Origin: DATKGL01 sp035510795
Lineage (GTDB): Bacteria; Patescibacteriota; Saccharimonadia; Saccharimonadales; UBA4665
Assembly (NCBI GenBank): GCA_035510795.1
Contig: DATKGL010000017.1
Span: 1 to 56,150 of the forward strand
Direction of reading: 5' to 3'
Length of the DNA: 56,150 nucleotides
Of this stretch, positions 1-8,457 are shown piece by piece. The notes beneath the pieces were generated by a model that worked only from the letters and a program-made list of their open reading frames with translations, was not told the origin of the DNA and did no database searches. The stretch's first letter is position 1. Each line of letters begins with the position of its first letter. A program made the translations under genes and the position numbers.

Positions 1-120
1 GAAAATGGCACTAGCGAAGACACTTTTGCTAGTTTAACAGACGCACAAAACTGGTATAACTCTGCCGATGTTCAAACCGCAGTACTGATATTAAGAAGCG
101 TTACTACAGACAATCAATAG
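1..120 (+). CDS. C-terminal end of a hypothetical protein (partial)
   Basis: The first reading frame is open from base 1 to a TAG stop at 118-120, giving 39 residues that begin ENGTSEDTF and end SVTTDNQ. The start lies outside the window. The fragment is polar, with no membrane segment or recognisable motif, so no function can be assigned. The two genes downstream encode pilin-like proteins, so this could be the tail of another small secreted or pilin-like protein, but that is only inference from position. Confidence 0.5.
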   Translation, partial: ENGTSEDTFASLTDAQNWYNSADVQTAVLILRSVTTDNQ

Positions 121-305
121 TAGAACTTACAAATAGCTCGACTTTAAATATCTATTAAACGTTTAGTGTAACTCCCGCCTATCACTTGCTAAGTAAGTGT
201 TCTTGATACGGCACTTCTAAAATCTTTCTCCAACGAACCATCTCATCTCTATTAAGGTGTAAACTTTTACCCAACTGCTGCACCATTTTTAAGTTACAGA
301 TACAG

Positions 306-336
306 AATGACCTAAATTTTGGGTCATTTTATTTTT
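306..336 (+). terminator. Intrinsic terminator
   Basis: A 7-bp stem, AATGACC (306-312) with GGTCATT (322-328), encloses a 9-base loop and runs into a T-rich tract (327-336). It lies 186 bases after the partial CDS and before the first pilin gene. The stem is symmetrical enough to act in either direction, but the T tract is on the plus strand. Confidence 0.55.
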
Positions 337-410
337 GCTCACATTTCTTATCTGTTATTTTTGTTAGAGTCCCATTTGCTCAAAAAAACCTTTACGTCTA
401 TGCTTAAATC

Positions 411-1043
411 ATGAATATAATATCAAAAAGCGAAAAGGGTTTTAGTGCGGTAGAGATAGTGCTAGTAATTGCCGTAGTTGTCTTAATAGGAGTAGTGGGT
501 TGGTTGGTATATAAAGACCATCACAAGACTACAACAGCGTTAGTTACGACCACATCATCTACCAAACCAGCGACTTCAACATCAACAAAGACGACTACTA
601 CACCTACAACAACTAACGTAAATTACCTAACAATTAAGCAATGGGGTGTCAAGCTGACATTAACTTCGCCAATTGATAATGCAACATATACACTTGTTAC
701 CAACAATGTGTACTTGCCACCATCAGTATTTTTATCAACCTCTACGCTAGACGCATCACAAGACTGTGTTAGTTATTATCAACAGGGTGCTCCAGCTAAT
801 GACCCATCACCAACTTTCCAATCTATTTCGCAGTACACCCTGTCTCAAACTACAAGCCTCTCTGAGGGTGGTCCAACTATAACAGCTGAGCAAGCAGCAG
901 AGCAGTCGCCAAGTACCTATATTAAGGTAGGTAACTATGTTTATACTTTTGGTCACGGCAATGGTGAGCCATGTTCTGAACAAGCGTCAGACATCTTACC
1001 CGCATTTGAAACTGCATTCTCAACAATATCTACCGCTAATTAA
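411..1043 (+). CDS. Type IV pilin-like protein (prepilin signal)
   Basis: A 210-aa protein with a class III (prepilin) signal. A short basic leader ending KSEKG is followed by FSAVEIVLVIAVVV, with Gly at -1, Phe at +1 and Glu at +5, then a hydrophobic helix to about residue 35. Prepilin peptidase is expected to cut after the Gly. The globular part begins with a Thr/Ser-rich linker (about residues 40-70) and contains Cys residues that could form a disulfide. No pilus assembly genes are adjacent. The next gene has the same architecture, so these look like paralogous minor pilins or pseudopilins. No convincing Shine-Dalgarno sequence precedes the ATG. Confidence 0.75.
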   Translation: MNIISKSEKGFSAVEIVLVIAVVVLIGVVGWLVYKDHHKTTTALVTTTSSTKPATSTSTKTTTTPTTTNVNYLTIKQWGVKLTLTSPIDNATYTLVTNNVYLPPSVFLSTSTLDASQDCVSYYQQGAPANDPSPTFQSISQYTLSQTTSLSEGGPTITAEQAAEQSPSTYIKVGNYVYTFGHGNGEPCSEQASDILPAFETAFSTISTAN

Positions 1044-1168
1044 GCCTCAAGCAAACTACCTGAAAGTCCAAATATCTCAACCAAGTGCTTTAGCTTATAG
1101 TCGTTAATAGCCTCTATAGCGGATGTTTGCAATGTGTCGCATATGCTGCACCAAGCATAAGTACAGCA

Positions 1169-1194
1169 ACCTCTGCAATACGAGGTCTTTTTTA
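1169..1194 (+). terminator. Weak terminator-like hairpin
   Basis: A 5-bp stem, ACCTC (1169-1173) with GAGGT (1182-1186), is followed by CTTTTTTA (1187-1194). It lies between the two pilin-like genes. The stem is short, so support is modest. Confidence 0.3.
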
Positions 1195-1232
1195 TTGCAA
1201 AAAATGACTGTTCAGCTTATGCTTAAAGCATT

Positions 1233-1808
1233 ATGAAAATACTTAAAAACAATCGAGAAGGTTTTGGGACAGTTGAGTTAGTTTTAGCAATCGTAATCGT
1301 AATATTGCTGGTCGTTGTCGGCTGGTTGATTTATAAGAATAATGAAAAGAACACTCCAGTTTCTACGACAAGCACTAGCACTAGTGCGAGTAGTTCGGGG
1401 ACGCAGGCTGTTGGGAGTGTCCAAAGTGCCGCCACTCGTGCTCAGATTATCACCAATGGCTTACTTGATGCCACTAAAGGAACCTCAACTTTCAAAGGTG
1501 TCACTCCGGCAATTTATGTCAACGATAATGTAAGTAATGGCTATTTTACGGCAAGTTTTAAAGCAGCTGTCGATAAAGGTTCGGTTCTGACTAGCGGAGC
1601 TGCCTGTTCGAGCAACATGCCAACGAGCTTTGGCACCGGCAGAATTACACTCTCCGGCAGTGCAGCTACCGTGCAGCTGACCATGATCGCTAATGGTGCT
1701 TATGTAACCAGCTCTTATCCTATGATTCCCCAGATAACTCTTCAATACACCAACAACAACTGGTCAATTAGCGGATATACCTGCATTACCAACCCAACCC
1801 AAAGCTAA
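1233..1808 (+). CDS. Type IV pilin-like protein (prepilin signal), second copy
   Basis: A 191-aa protein with the same plan as the gene before it. A basic leader NNREG is followed by FGTVELVLAIVIVILLVVVGW, with Glu at +5, then a Ser/Thr-rich linker at about residues 40-60. The head domain carries an MPTSFGTGRITL region and ends in a Cys-containing strand (WSISGYTCITNP). The final part resembles the beta-rich immunity-like or DUF4878-type fold seen in small secreted proteins, but I cannot confirm that. It is probably a minor pilin. It has its own transcription interval behind a weak hairpin and is followed by an unrelated HD-domain gene. Confidence 0.72.
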   Translation: MKILKNNREGFGTVELVLAIVIVILLVVVGWLIYKNNEKNTPVSTTSTSTSASSSGTQAVGSVQSAATRAQIITNGLLDATKGTSTFKGVTPAIYVNDNVSNGYFTASFKAAVDKGSVLTSGAACSSNMPTSFGTGRITLSGSAATVQLTMIANGAYVTSSYPMIPQITLQYTNNNWSISGYTCITNPTQS

Positions 1809-1922
1809 GCTTTCTTTGTAGGCCTTTCTTGCGATTCTTTCTGTTGCCTGGTGCAAGCATATTCTCGTATCGCCATTTTGCTCATGCTTGCTTTGGCTGG
1901 GTGATTATCGGAATATATCATC

Positions 1923-2750
1923 ATGAGAGGTGAGACGCTTGGCGCAGGTTTAATAGGCATACATCAATCTTTTGCTGAGACAGAGCATGGCCAGAAGCTG
2001 GCTGCTAGGGTTCGCTATGAAAGGTACAAACCTGAAGGCGTAAGCAATGAGAGGTGGGTGAAGCTATTGGGCGCTGATGTAAATAATTTAACTCATCTGA
2101 CGCTGACTTATGGCTTGGCGAGGAGTTTTGTCCTTCACCAAGAAGAAGCAGATCCAAATTTTCTCACGAATCAAGAGAAGGAAACTTTACTAACTGCCGC
2201 CCTAATCCATGACTGGGCAGAGGCGATAGTGGGAGACCTGTCCTGGGATGAAAAAACTGAGCAGGCGGAAGCCGAGGAAATTGCCGCTTTCAAAAGAAGT
2301 CTGTCCGAGTTTTATCCTGAAGAGACAGGTGATATTCAACAACAGATCCAGCAAGCCCGGGATGAAGTAATCTTTAACCCGGATGGCCGACTGGGCAGAA
2401 TGTTTAATGCCATTGAAAGAGTCGGATATATCCGAACGGCTTTACGCGCCAGTAAACACGTTATAGCAGGTGACGCTCAAGATTGCGAGGGTGGGTTAAG
2501 GTGGATTGTCGGTGACGTATTTGGCAACCACATAATTAAAACGCTAGAATACGCAGAAGACTATCCGCCGGTCCGGATGTTTTTGTCTAACCAGCTTGCG
2601 GATATTGACGTCGCTTTTGAAACAGTAAATAGTCAAGTTTTTGACAATTACAAGCCGCAGCAGAGAGGCCAAGAAAGACTTGATTTTGATGATGCGCATT
2701 TAGTTTGGAATGATTGGGTCCAATCTCTCGCGCCTGATAGTAAGTTGTAA
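1923..2750 (+). CDS. HD-domain hydrolase, 5'-deoxynucleotidase-like
   Basis: A 275-aa cytosolic protein with an HD-superfamily metal site. His58 (in THLTLTYGLAR) is followed by the motif AALIHDWAEAIVGDLS, containing H96-D97 and the trailing E-x4-GD. HDxxEx4GD is the pattern of YfbR/HDDC2-type 5'-deoxynucleotidases, which remove phosphate from dNMPs. The protein is longer than YfbR (about 200 aa), and the C-terminal 80 residues carry no motif I recognise. The exact substrate is therefore uncertain. The gene stands alone between accessory genes. Confidence 0.7.
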   Translation: MRGETLGAGLIGIHQSFAETEHGQKLAARVRYERYKPEGVSNERWVKLLGADVNNLTHLTLTYGLARSFVLHQEEADPNFLTNQEKETLLTAALIHDWAEAIVGDLSWDEKTEQAEAEEIAAFKRSLSEFYPEETGDIQQQIQQARDEVIFNPDGRLGRMFNAIERVGYIRTALRASKHVIAGDAQDCEGGLRWIVGDVFGNHIIKTLEYAEDYPPVRMFLSNQLADIDVAFETVNSQVFDNYKPQQRGQERLDFDDAHLVWNDWVQSLAPDSKL

Positions 2751-2840
2751 ATTTGATCTCTAGGTATTTTTATCGTTTTTTTCAGGTTGCTTGGGGTGAG
2801 TTTTGATACAATTTACCAATAACTTAAAGGAGTATTGTGA

Positions 2841-3215
2841 ATGCTGAATCTGAACTCAGTAATGTTAAGTAGCTCAGACTATCAAAGACTGGCGGACTTC
2901 TACGGTAAGGTCTTGCAAAAAAAACCGGACATGGAAGAAAAAGAGCATTCTGCGGTTGGTTATCTTGCTGGAAGCTGCTTCATAACGCTTTGTTCTCATG
3001 ACAAAGTGCACGGAAAAAGCCTAAATCCCGAACGCGTCATCTTATTTTTTGAAACCCGTGAAGTGGAAGATGAATTTAATAGAATAAAAGAAATCCCTGG
3101 TGCTTCCGTGATTAGGGAACCATATAAAGTCGGAGGGGCTAAAAAAGCGGTCATTGCTACTCTTGCTGACCCTGACGGTAATTATTTCCAATTAGCAACC
3201 CCCTGGAATGGATAA
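2841..3215 (+). CDS. VOC/glyoxalase-superfamily protein
   Basis: A 124-aa single-domain protein with the vicinal oxygen chelate fold signature. An N-terminal strand, MLNLNSVMLSSSD, is followed by LADFYGKVL, and the end carries the typical DPDGNYFQL strand. These proteins bind a metal or a small ligand and include glyoxalases, dioxygenases and antibiotic-binding proteins. The usual metal-binding His near the N terminus is absent here, so a non-enzymatic or divergent role is possible. The start is well supported by AAAGGAG about 9 bases upstream of the ATG. Confidence 0.75.
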   Translation: MLNLNSVMLSSSDYQRLADFYGKVLQKKPDMEEKEHSAVGYLAGSCFITLCSHDKVHGKSLNPERVILFFETREVEDEFNRIKEIPGASVIREPYKVGGAKKAVIATLADPDGNYFQLATPWNG

Positions 3216-3334
3216 TTCAAGCATATTGTTCGATGAACTAAGAGTTCCTCCTGTGCTTTTAATGGGGGGTGCCGGGTTTTCAGCAATTGTTACGCAAACA
3301 CTTAACATAAGGAGATAAAGTTATACCAAAATAT

Positions 3335-3661
3335 ATGATTCTTTATAACTCCCCGGTATCGGCGAGAGACTTAATGGCAGACTCTACCCCGGAAGACGTG
3401 CAGGAAAGCATGGCAGCGTGGATCGCTTGGAGGGACGAAGCCGTTAAGACCGTTAAATTTGAGTTTGGATTGCCCCTGCAGGCAGTTAGCCAAGTTACGA
3501 AAGATGGCTTAAAAGACAGCAACAGTTTGGTCTCAGGGTATTCCATGATAGAAAGCGACTCCAAACAAACCGTTCTAGATCTAGTCAAATCGCATCCTCA
3601 TCTCAAAAGGCAAGGGGCTTCGATTGAAGTCCTTGAGATGCTCCCAATGCCTGGTATGTAG
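3335..3661 (+). CDS. YCII-like small protein, possible non-AUG start at 3323
   Basis: At least 108 aa. The sequence MILYNSP...WIAWRDE...VSGYSMIES resembles small YCII/DUF1330-type proteins (a dimeric alpha-beta barrel of unknown or chlorohydrolase-like function). The first ATG is at 3335, but the good Shine-Dalgarno AAGGAG (3309-3314) is 20 bases away from it. It sits 8 bases from an in-frame ATA at 3323. Starting at ATA would give (M)PKYMILYNSP, which matches the usual MPKY- N terminus of this family much better. The annotated start is the conservative one. Confidence 0.6.
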   Translation: MILYNSPVSARDLMADSTPEDVQESMAAWIAWRDEAVKTVKFEFGLPLQAVSQVTKDGLKDSNSLVSGYSMIESDSKQTVLDLVKSHPHLKRQGASIEVLEMLPMPGM

Positions 3662-3813
3662 ATGATAATGGGCTTCCCTAGTTTTTGATCATCTACCCGC
3701 TGCTAATAAAACTTTTAGAATTGATTTCTTGAGGGGTGCATATACTTTGCCAAAATTATTCTTGTCGAGCCTAAACATTAGTTTTTTCTTGAGACTTGTT
3801 GTATTGTCAACAT

Positions 3814-4659
3814 ATGGAAAATAACAATTTAAACACTCAACCCAACACAAACACTAATCCACCGCAAAATAGTCCAAACCTAAACGTGCAAAGCCCCCCG
3901 GTAACCGATGTTCAGCCGGTTGTTTCTGCAGAACCAGGGGATGGCGTGAATGCGCCTACCCCGGCGCCGGATCCGACTGGAGTTACGCAGGTAAATATTT
4001 CAAATCTGGGTTCAGCAGCATCACTGTCTGATTGGCCCGGTGCGTTTAAGCTATATAAAATATCTAAAGATGCCATTAAGTTAAATCTTAAGACAATAAT
4101 CGGACTAATCGGCGTAAGTATTGGTTTGTTTGTTGTTTATGACATTTTAGCTTTGGTGGTAAAAGCTGTCCTGGCTAAGGATTTATTGGAACTAATATAT
4201 ACCTTGGCGAGTTATATAATTACTGCCGCCATAGTCTTTACGACAATCGAGAGCGTTAAGGGCAATAAAATAAATATTAGTGAAGCATACAATAAAGTTT
4301 TCGCTAAATGGCTTAACATAATCCTCGTTTCGATCCTTACTAGTTTAATAGCCTTGGTGTCATTAGTTTTGTTAATTGTTCCTTTCTTTTTTATATTTCC
4401 AAGAATTTACCTGGCCTTATATTATGTTATCGACCAAAATATGCAGCCAGTCGAAGCGATTAAGGCAAGCTGGGAGCACACCAAAGGCAATGTCGGTAAA
4501 TTGTACGGTATTATCGGAGTATTCATTCTCATAGTGCTGCCAGTTGTTACAATTATCGGAATAATAGCGACCATATATCTTGGCATAATGTACTCAGCCG
4601 CTTTCGCCCTCTATTACAACTACATTAATAAGCAAAACAATCTCACTAAGCCGGCTTAG
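3814..4659 (+). CDS. Multi-pass membrane protein, GPDPase-membrane-domain-like
   Basis: A 281-aa protein. Its N-terminal ~75 residues are Asn/Pro-rich, disordered and hydrophilic. About five or six hydrophobic segments follow. A cytosolic motif, QPVEAIKASWEHTKGN, comes before the last pair of helices, a pattern found in the glycerophosphodiester phosphodiesterase membrane-domain and related DUF families. The gene at 9373 has the same arrangement, with EMTPMKAIRSARALVK at the same place, so they look like distant paralogues. I chose the ATG at 3814 over an upstream TTG because a -10-like TATTGT (3802-3807) would place the transcription start at this ATG. The function is unknown. Confidence 0.7.
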   Translation: MENNNLNTQPNTNTNPPQNSPNLNVQSPPVTDVQPVVSAEPGDGVNAPTPAPDPTGVTQVNISNLGSAASLSDWPGAFKLYKISKDAIKLNLKTIIGLIGVSIGLFVVYDILALVVKAVLAKDLLELIYTLASYIITAAIVFTTIESVKGNKINISEAYNKVFAKWLNIILVSILTSLIALVSLVLLIVPFFFIFPRIYLALYYVIDQNMQPVEAIKASWEHTKGNVGKLYGIIGVFILIVLPVVTIIGIIATIYLGIMYSAAFALYYNYINKQNNLTKPA

Positions 4660-4749
4660 TCCCAATTTGCCCTCACACCTTTTTTAGGGTTTAAGTTCTA
4701 ATCTGTTTGCGGTGCCATATATTTGGGATTGATTTCTCCCCGTCGTTGC

Positions 4750-4777
4750 TTGACAAAGTTCAGACGGAGTATATATT
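4750..4777 (+). promoter_or_regulatory. Sigma70-type promoter for the L,D-transpeptidase gene
   Basis: The sequence shows TTGACA (4750-4755), a 16-base spacer and TATATT (4772-4777). Transcription would begin near 4784 and leave a leader of about 49 bases before the ATG at 4833, with GAGG in front of the start. Confidence 0.65.
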
Positions 4778-4832
4778 GAAGCATAAGGATCACTAAAAAT
4801 CCAAAGTTTGAAAATAAAATAGAGGTTTAAAA

Positions 4833-5996
4833 ATGAGTCGAGTGGCTATGTCCACCGGATTTGTGGGGAATGACTTTGTGCTACGCAAAGCCCGCTCGGA
4901 GGTAATCAACCCAGTAATAGCAACTGAAACAGGCGTCAGTTTGCCCGTCCAGCCCGTGCTGTCTGTCCGTCCAAGAGAATTCTCCTTGCCGCCTGACCAA
5001 GTTGCCACTGGTTCTGATCTGTTAGAATCCCTGAAAGACTTTTTCTATCGTTATACCCTGACAATTTTTATATTACTTTTTCTGGTAGTTGCCGGTTCCG
5101 GTACCGGTGTAGCAATGAGTTACTGGTCGGCTCATGTTGAAAGTGTTACCCAGACTGCGGCAGCGGCTAAAGCCGCTCAACAAGCTTTTTCTGTTCTGAC
5201 TGCCACGGTAGGCAGCAGTCAGCTTCAAACAGAACTAACGAAAATCATCAATCAGCCTGTGACGCTGTCAATTGGTGGCCAAACGGTCCCGGTTGGGGCG
5301 GCTGTTGTCCGCAGCTGGCTGCAGGTTAGTCCCAACCAAGCCAAAACCCAGGACTATGTTCACGTCAATACTGCCGCTATGTCCAGCTCATTAATTCAGC
5401 TCGCAAATAGCTATGCTGTGTCTCCGCTCAACCAGGTTAGCGTAACGCACACCGACGGCATTACTCCATCCGGCATCATCGTCTCGGGGCAGAATGGAAC
5501 TGAGCTAAGTAATCCAAGTAGTCTAACCAGCCAGGCTCAGCAGCTCGCCAAAACAGTCCTTGGCGGGAACGGTCTGCAATTTAGCGCATCGCTAGGCGTC
5601 GTGCCGTTCCAGGCAGTTACTCCGGCTGCATTCAGTAAGTTGATTGAAGTCGACGTCAACACCAAACGTTTGTATGCTTATCAAAACGGCCAATTAGTAA
5701 ATACTTTTCTGATAACTGCCGGAGCGCCAGCCACGCCAACACCAATAGGTGAGTTTCATATTTGGGATAAAGTAGCTCTGCAGACAATGACCGGTCCTGG
5801 TTATGTCCAGCCGAGAGTGCCGTGGATTAATTATTTTGATCACTCGGGTGATGCGGTCCATGGCAATTACTGGCGGCCGTCCAGTGTCTTTGGGAATGTC
5901 AATACCTCTCACGGCTGCGTCGGCGTGCAAGTTGACCAGGCAGAGTGGATATATAACTGGGCGCCGATCGGCACGACGGTCATCACACACACTTAG
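4833..5996 (+). CDS. Membrane-anchored L,D-transpeptidase (YkuD domain)
   Basis: A 387-aa protein. It has a cytosolic N-terminal region of about 65 residues, one membrane helix (about 70-95, TLTIFILLFLVVAGSGTGVA), an extracytoplasmic spacer domain and a C-terminal YkuD domain (about 265-387). The catalytic signature is intact: HGNYW, then SHGCVGV with Cys362 as the expected nucleophile. YkuD enzymes cross-link peptidoglycan through 3-3 links or attach proteins to it. The spacer (about 120-260) may be a peptidoglycan-binding-like module. The D,D-carboxypeptidase at 6558 makes the tetrapeptide substrate that such enzymes use, so the pair makes functional sense. The genes are convergent, not co-transcribed. 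Confidence 0.9.
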   Translation: MSRVAMSTGFVGNDFVLRKARSEVINPVIATETGVSLPVQPVLSVRPREFSLPPDQVATGSDLLESLKDFFYRYTLTIFILLFLVVAGSGTGVAMSYWSAHVESVTQTAAAAKAAQQAFSVLTATVGSSQLQTELTKIINQPVTLSIGGQTVPVGAAVVRSWLQVSPNQAKTQDYVHVNTAAMSSSLIQLANSYAVSPLNQVSVTHTDGITPSGIIVSGQNGTELSNPSSLTSQAQQLAKTVLGGNGLQFSASLGVVPFQAVTPAAFSKLIEVDVNTKRLYAYQNGQLVNTFLITAGAPATPTPIGEFHIWDKVALQTMTGPGYVQPRVPWINYFDHSGDAVHGNYWRPSSVFGNVNTSHGCVGVQVDQAEWIYNWAPIGTTVITHT

Positions 5997-6003
5997 TTGG
6001 TAG

Positions 6004-6543
6004 CTAACAAGTGCCGTTAGTTAGTACGACGCTTGGATCGGACGAAAAATTCCAGCCGTAATACAGAGCTGCTATCTGATAAGTAGTTTGTTCGATGATA
6101 TTGCTGAAATTGGTGTTGGCGTCGGAAGAGGAATCCCTGGCATCGGTACATAGGGCGGATTGGACTTGCGCGGACGAAGCATCGTAACCCAATGTCATAA
6201 CTGTTGGCTCGAGAGCCGCCAAAGCATTCCACTCGGTTACATTTAGGTCGCTATTGGCGCATTGTACCGGTTCCGAATCTCCGTTACCGGAGTAGGTAAG
6301 TTTCTGGCTGCACTCCGGAGTTTTAGAAGGTACGGTTGCCGGAGATAACACAGCGTATGACGGCGTATTACTACTCACGGCTGGCTGTGTTATAGCCGGA
6401 ACTGCCGGAGTGGCGGGCTGATTAGTTTTTTGATGGCTGCCATGAAACACAAGATACGCGGTCACTCCTAGTGCCACGGCTAAGATGATTGCGATCAGCG
6501 CTCCGACTAAAGCAAAACCCCTACCTGGTTGTGATTTATTCAT
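6004..6543 (-). CDS. Pilin-like secreted protein lacking Glu+5
   Basis: A 179-aa protein starting at the ATG complementary to 6541-6543. It begins MNKSQPGRG, followed by FALVGALIAIILAVALGV, which fits a prepilin leader cut after Gly. However, the +5 residue is Gly instead of the usual Glu. A Pro/Thr-rich linker and a Cys-containing head follow, with at least four Cys (PECSQK, VQCANS, SALCTD, TNGTC). A TAAAAT box (complement of 6551-6556) lies so close that the transcript would be leaderless, which supports this start over the longer frame. It may be a minor pilin or another small secreted protein with a pilin-like anchor. Confidence 0.65.
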   Translation of the reverse strand: MNKSQPGRGFALVGALIAIILAVALGVTAYLVFHGSHQKTNQPATPAVPAITQPAVSSNTPSYAVLSPATVPSKTPECSQKLTYSGNGDSEPVQCANSDLNVTEWNALAALEPTVMTLGYDASSAQVQSALCTDARDSSSDANTNFSNIIEQTTYQIAALYYGWNFSSDPSVVLTNGTC

Positions 6544-6557
6544 GCTATTTATTTTAA

Positions 6558-7769
6558 CTAAGTATGGAATATTCGCCACCACCAAGGAGGTGCGGTTATC
6601 TTTTGGCTTAGTATGAGGCTGACCGAATGATTGCCGCTCCCCGGTAAGCTCAAAAAGCCGACAACGGCTCGGTTTAATTGCGGGCCATATATGGCATGAT
6701 CGGACGCCGCAGGAGTGATTGCCTGGCCTGTCCACAGCAGACCAGTTAAATTCTGGCTGGCGATAATACTGACCGGTTTGCTCCAGGGAATTTTATAGTA
6801 ACCGACTGGCTGGCCGCCGCCGACGACGGTAGAAATCCTAAAATTGGATTCGGCCGATATAAGAAGTGGGATGGTGCCGCCAAGAGCGTCCTGCAAAGTG
6901 GGCGATCCTTGGATTGCTCCGACAATCGTAACCGAATAAGTCTGATTCAAGCTATCCTTTGCTGCAAAAATATAAACGCCGCCTGCCTGATCGGTATTGC
7001 CGGTTTTTATGCCAACGATCCCGTTTTGCCCGAGCAGCGTATTGACGTTTTTTACTTCACCGACAACCGGCAAATTTGCTTCGGACTGCCCGACGATCTG
7101 CGCTATTACCGGGTTCTGCATAGCGTTTTCGCCCAGTAAGACTAAATCATGTGCCGTGCTAACAGTAGCTGGGTTAAAACCGCTGGCGTCGGAAGAGACT
7201 ACCGTAGAACTCAAGCCGAGCCCCTGGATTTCCTGACTAGCGGCAGTTAGATAATTTTGCAGTGACCCAAAAGCCCAGATAGCCAGACTATCGGCGACAT
7301 TATTAGCTGAAGGGAGCAGCATAGCTGAAAGAGCCTGGTACTCGCTCATTTGTTCGCCGCTGACGACTTTAACAACTGAACCGTCTTCGGCGAGGTAATT
7401 ATTGTAAATTGCAACGTCATTATCGCTAAATGTTATCATCGGCCCCTGCTGTCCGAGGCTCAGAGGGTCATGGTTTAAGACCGTCAAGGCTGTGATTAAT
7501 TTCGCCGTGCTGGCAATTGGCTGCTCAGTTTGAGTGCCATTGGTATCAAGCACACCATATCCCAATCCGCCGATGGCAGCTTGTTGAGAGTTTGGCCATG
7601 ATAGTAGCGGCACCGTAACAGTTAGCGTCCGAACGTTGTTAACTGGGTACAGTGCCGGCAGAGGTCTTAAATAAAGCAGTACAGCGGCTATTATTAAAGC
7701 TGCGACAGCGGTAACCAGCGCAATGTTTAGCTTGGTGTGATGTCGTTTTCGGCGACGGGGCATAAACAT
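6558..7769 (-). CDS. D-alanyl-D-alanine carboxypeptidase, peptidase S11 family
   Basis: A 403-aa protein with a basic N terminus and one membrane helix (about 15-34), then a DacA/PBP5-type serine peptidase domain. The three penicillin-binding motifs are present: S87-T-A-K90 (SxxK), S154-A-N156 (SxN) and K255-T-G257. The enzyme trims the terminal D-Ala from peptidoglycan stem peptides. The N-terminal helix is not an obvious cleaved signal, so it is probably anchored at that end. The last ~85 residues may form the small beta-rich C-terminal domain. The start could also be six bases downstream (MPRRRK). The gene is divergent from lemA. Confidence 0.88.
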   Translation of the reverse strand: MFMPRRRKRHHTKLNIALVTAVAALIIAAVLLYLRPLPALYPVNNVRTLTVTVPLLSWPNSQQAAIGGLGYGVLDTNGTQTEQPIASTAKLITALTVLNHDPLSLGQQGPMITFSDNDVAIYNNYLAEDGSVVKVVSGEQMSEYQALSAMLLPSANNVADSLAIWAFGSLQNYLTAASQEIQGLGLSSTVVSSDASGFNPATVSTAHDLVLLGENAMQNPVIAQIVGQSEANLPVVGEVKNVNTLLGQNGIVGIKTGNTDQAGGVYIFAAKDSLNQTYSVTIVGAIQGSPTLQDALGGTIPLLISAESNFRISTVVGGGQPVGYYKIPWSKPVSIIASQNLTGLLWTGQAITPAASDHAIYGPQLNRAVVGFLSLPGSGNHSVSLILSQKITAPPWWWRIFHT

Positions 7770-7837
7770 ATCATATCAACTAAAGCCGTTATCAATATTA
7801 TCGGTTTTGAAGGTCGTTCAATCAGGCTCCTTCATGT

Positions 7838-7843
7838 TATAAT
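7838..7843 (+). promoter_or_regulatory. -10 box upstream of lemA-htpX
   Basis: TATAAT lies 28 bases before the lemA ATG, and AAAGGAG (7857-7863) sits between them. No clear -35 is visible at normal spacing. Confidence 0.45.
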
Positions 7844-7871
7844 TAATGAAGAAAATAAAGGAGTTTTTAAG

Positions 7872-8438
7872 ATGGTTCTACTAATTGTCGTAATTGTGGT
7901 GGTCCTGCTTATACTAGCCTTTCTGGCGAGCAAATATAATGGTTTGGTTAGACTTAATCAGCAGTCTGACGAAGCATGGAGTGATATAACCGTCCAGCTG
8001 AAAAGACGATCTGATCTGATCCCCAACTTAATCGAGTCGGTAAAAGGTTATGCGTCTCACGAAAAAACTGTTTTTGAAGATGTTACCAAAGCTCGCACGG
8101 CAATAATGTCAGCCCAAGGCCCAGCTGAGACCGCCAAAGCTGAGAATCAATTTCAGCAAACCATGAAAAGCCTGTTTGCTGTCGCTGAGAACTATCCGGC
8201 GTTAAGAGCGACTGAGAATTTCCAGCAACTTCAAGGCGAATTGGTTGACACCGAAGACAAAATCCAAGCTTCCCGCCGATTCTATAACGGTGTGGTGCGT
8301 GATTTTAACACCAAGCGGAAAGTTTTTCCGACCAATATCTTTGCCAATATGTTAGGTTTTCATCAAGACAAGCAGTTCTTCGGAGTTGATGAAGAAGAAA
8401 ATACCGCCATACAGGAGCCGGTTAAAGTTAAATTTTAA
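7872..8438 (+). CDS. lemA: LemA family membrane protein
   Basis: A 188-aa protein with one N-terminal membrane helix (residues 1-20) and the conserved LemA helical domain. Family hallmarks are NGLVRLNQQSDEAWSDITVQLKRR, shown here in parts (residues about 25-50), then DLIPNLIESVKGYASHE and a late RRFYNGVVRDFN. LemA proteins have a helical bundle and often accompany M48 peptidases. Their molecular role is not settled. The ATG at 7872 has AAAGGAG 8 bases upstream, and the longer open frame overlaps the divergent gene, so it was rejected. The gene is followed 19 bases later by htpX, the usual pairing. Confidence 0.92.
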   Translation: MVLLIVVIVVVLLILAFLASKYNGLVRLNQQSDEAWSDITVQLKRRSDLIPNLIESVKGYASHEKTVFEDVTKARTAIMSAQGPAETAKAENQFQQTMKSLFAVAENYPALRATENFQQLQGELVDTEDKIQASRRFYNGVVRDFNTKRKVFPTNIFANMLGFHQDKQFFGVDEEENTAIQEPVKVKF

Positions 8439-8457
8439 ATAATACTGAATAGCATCT

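Noticed and set aside
182..286. 35-codon frame on the minus strand (complement ATG at 284-286)
   Set aside because: Reads plausibly (MVQQLGKSLHL...) but is short, has no ribosome site and no known homologue, so it is not reported as a gene.
5694..5990. Reverse-strand frame inside the L,D-transpeptidase gene
   Set aside because: No start signal and the plus-strand frame has clear catalytic motifs; it is an antisense shadow.
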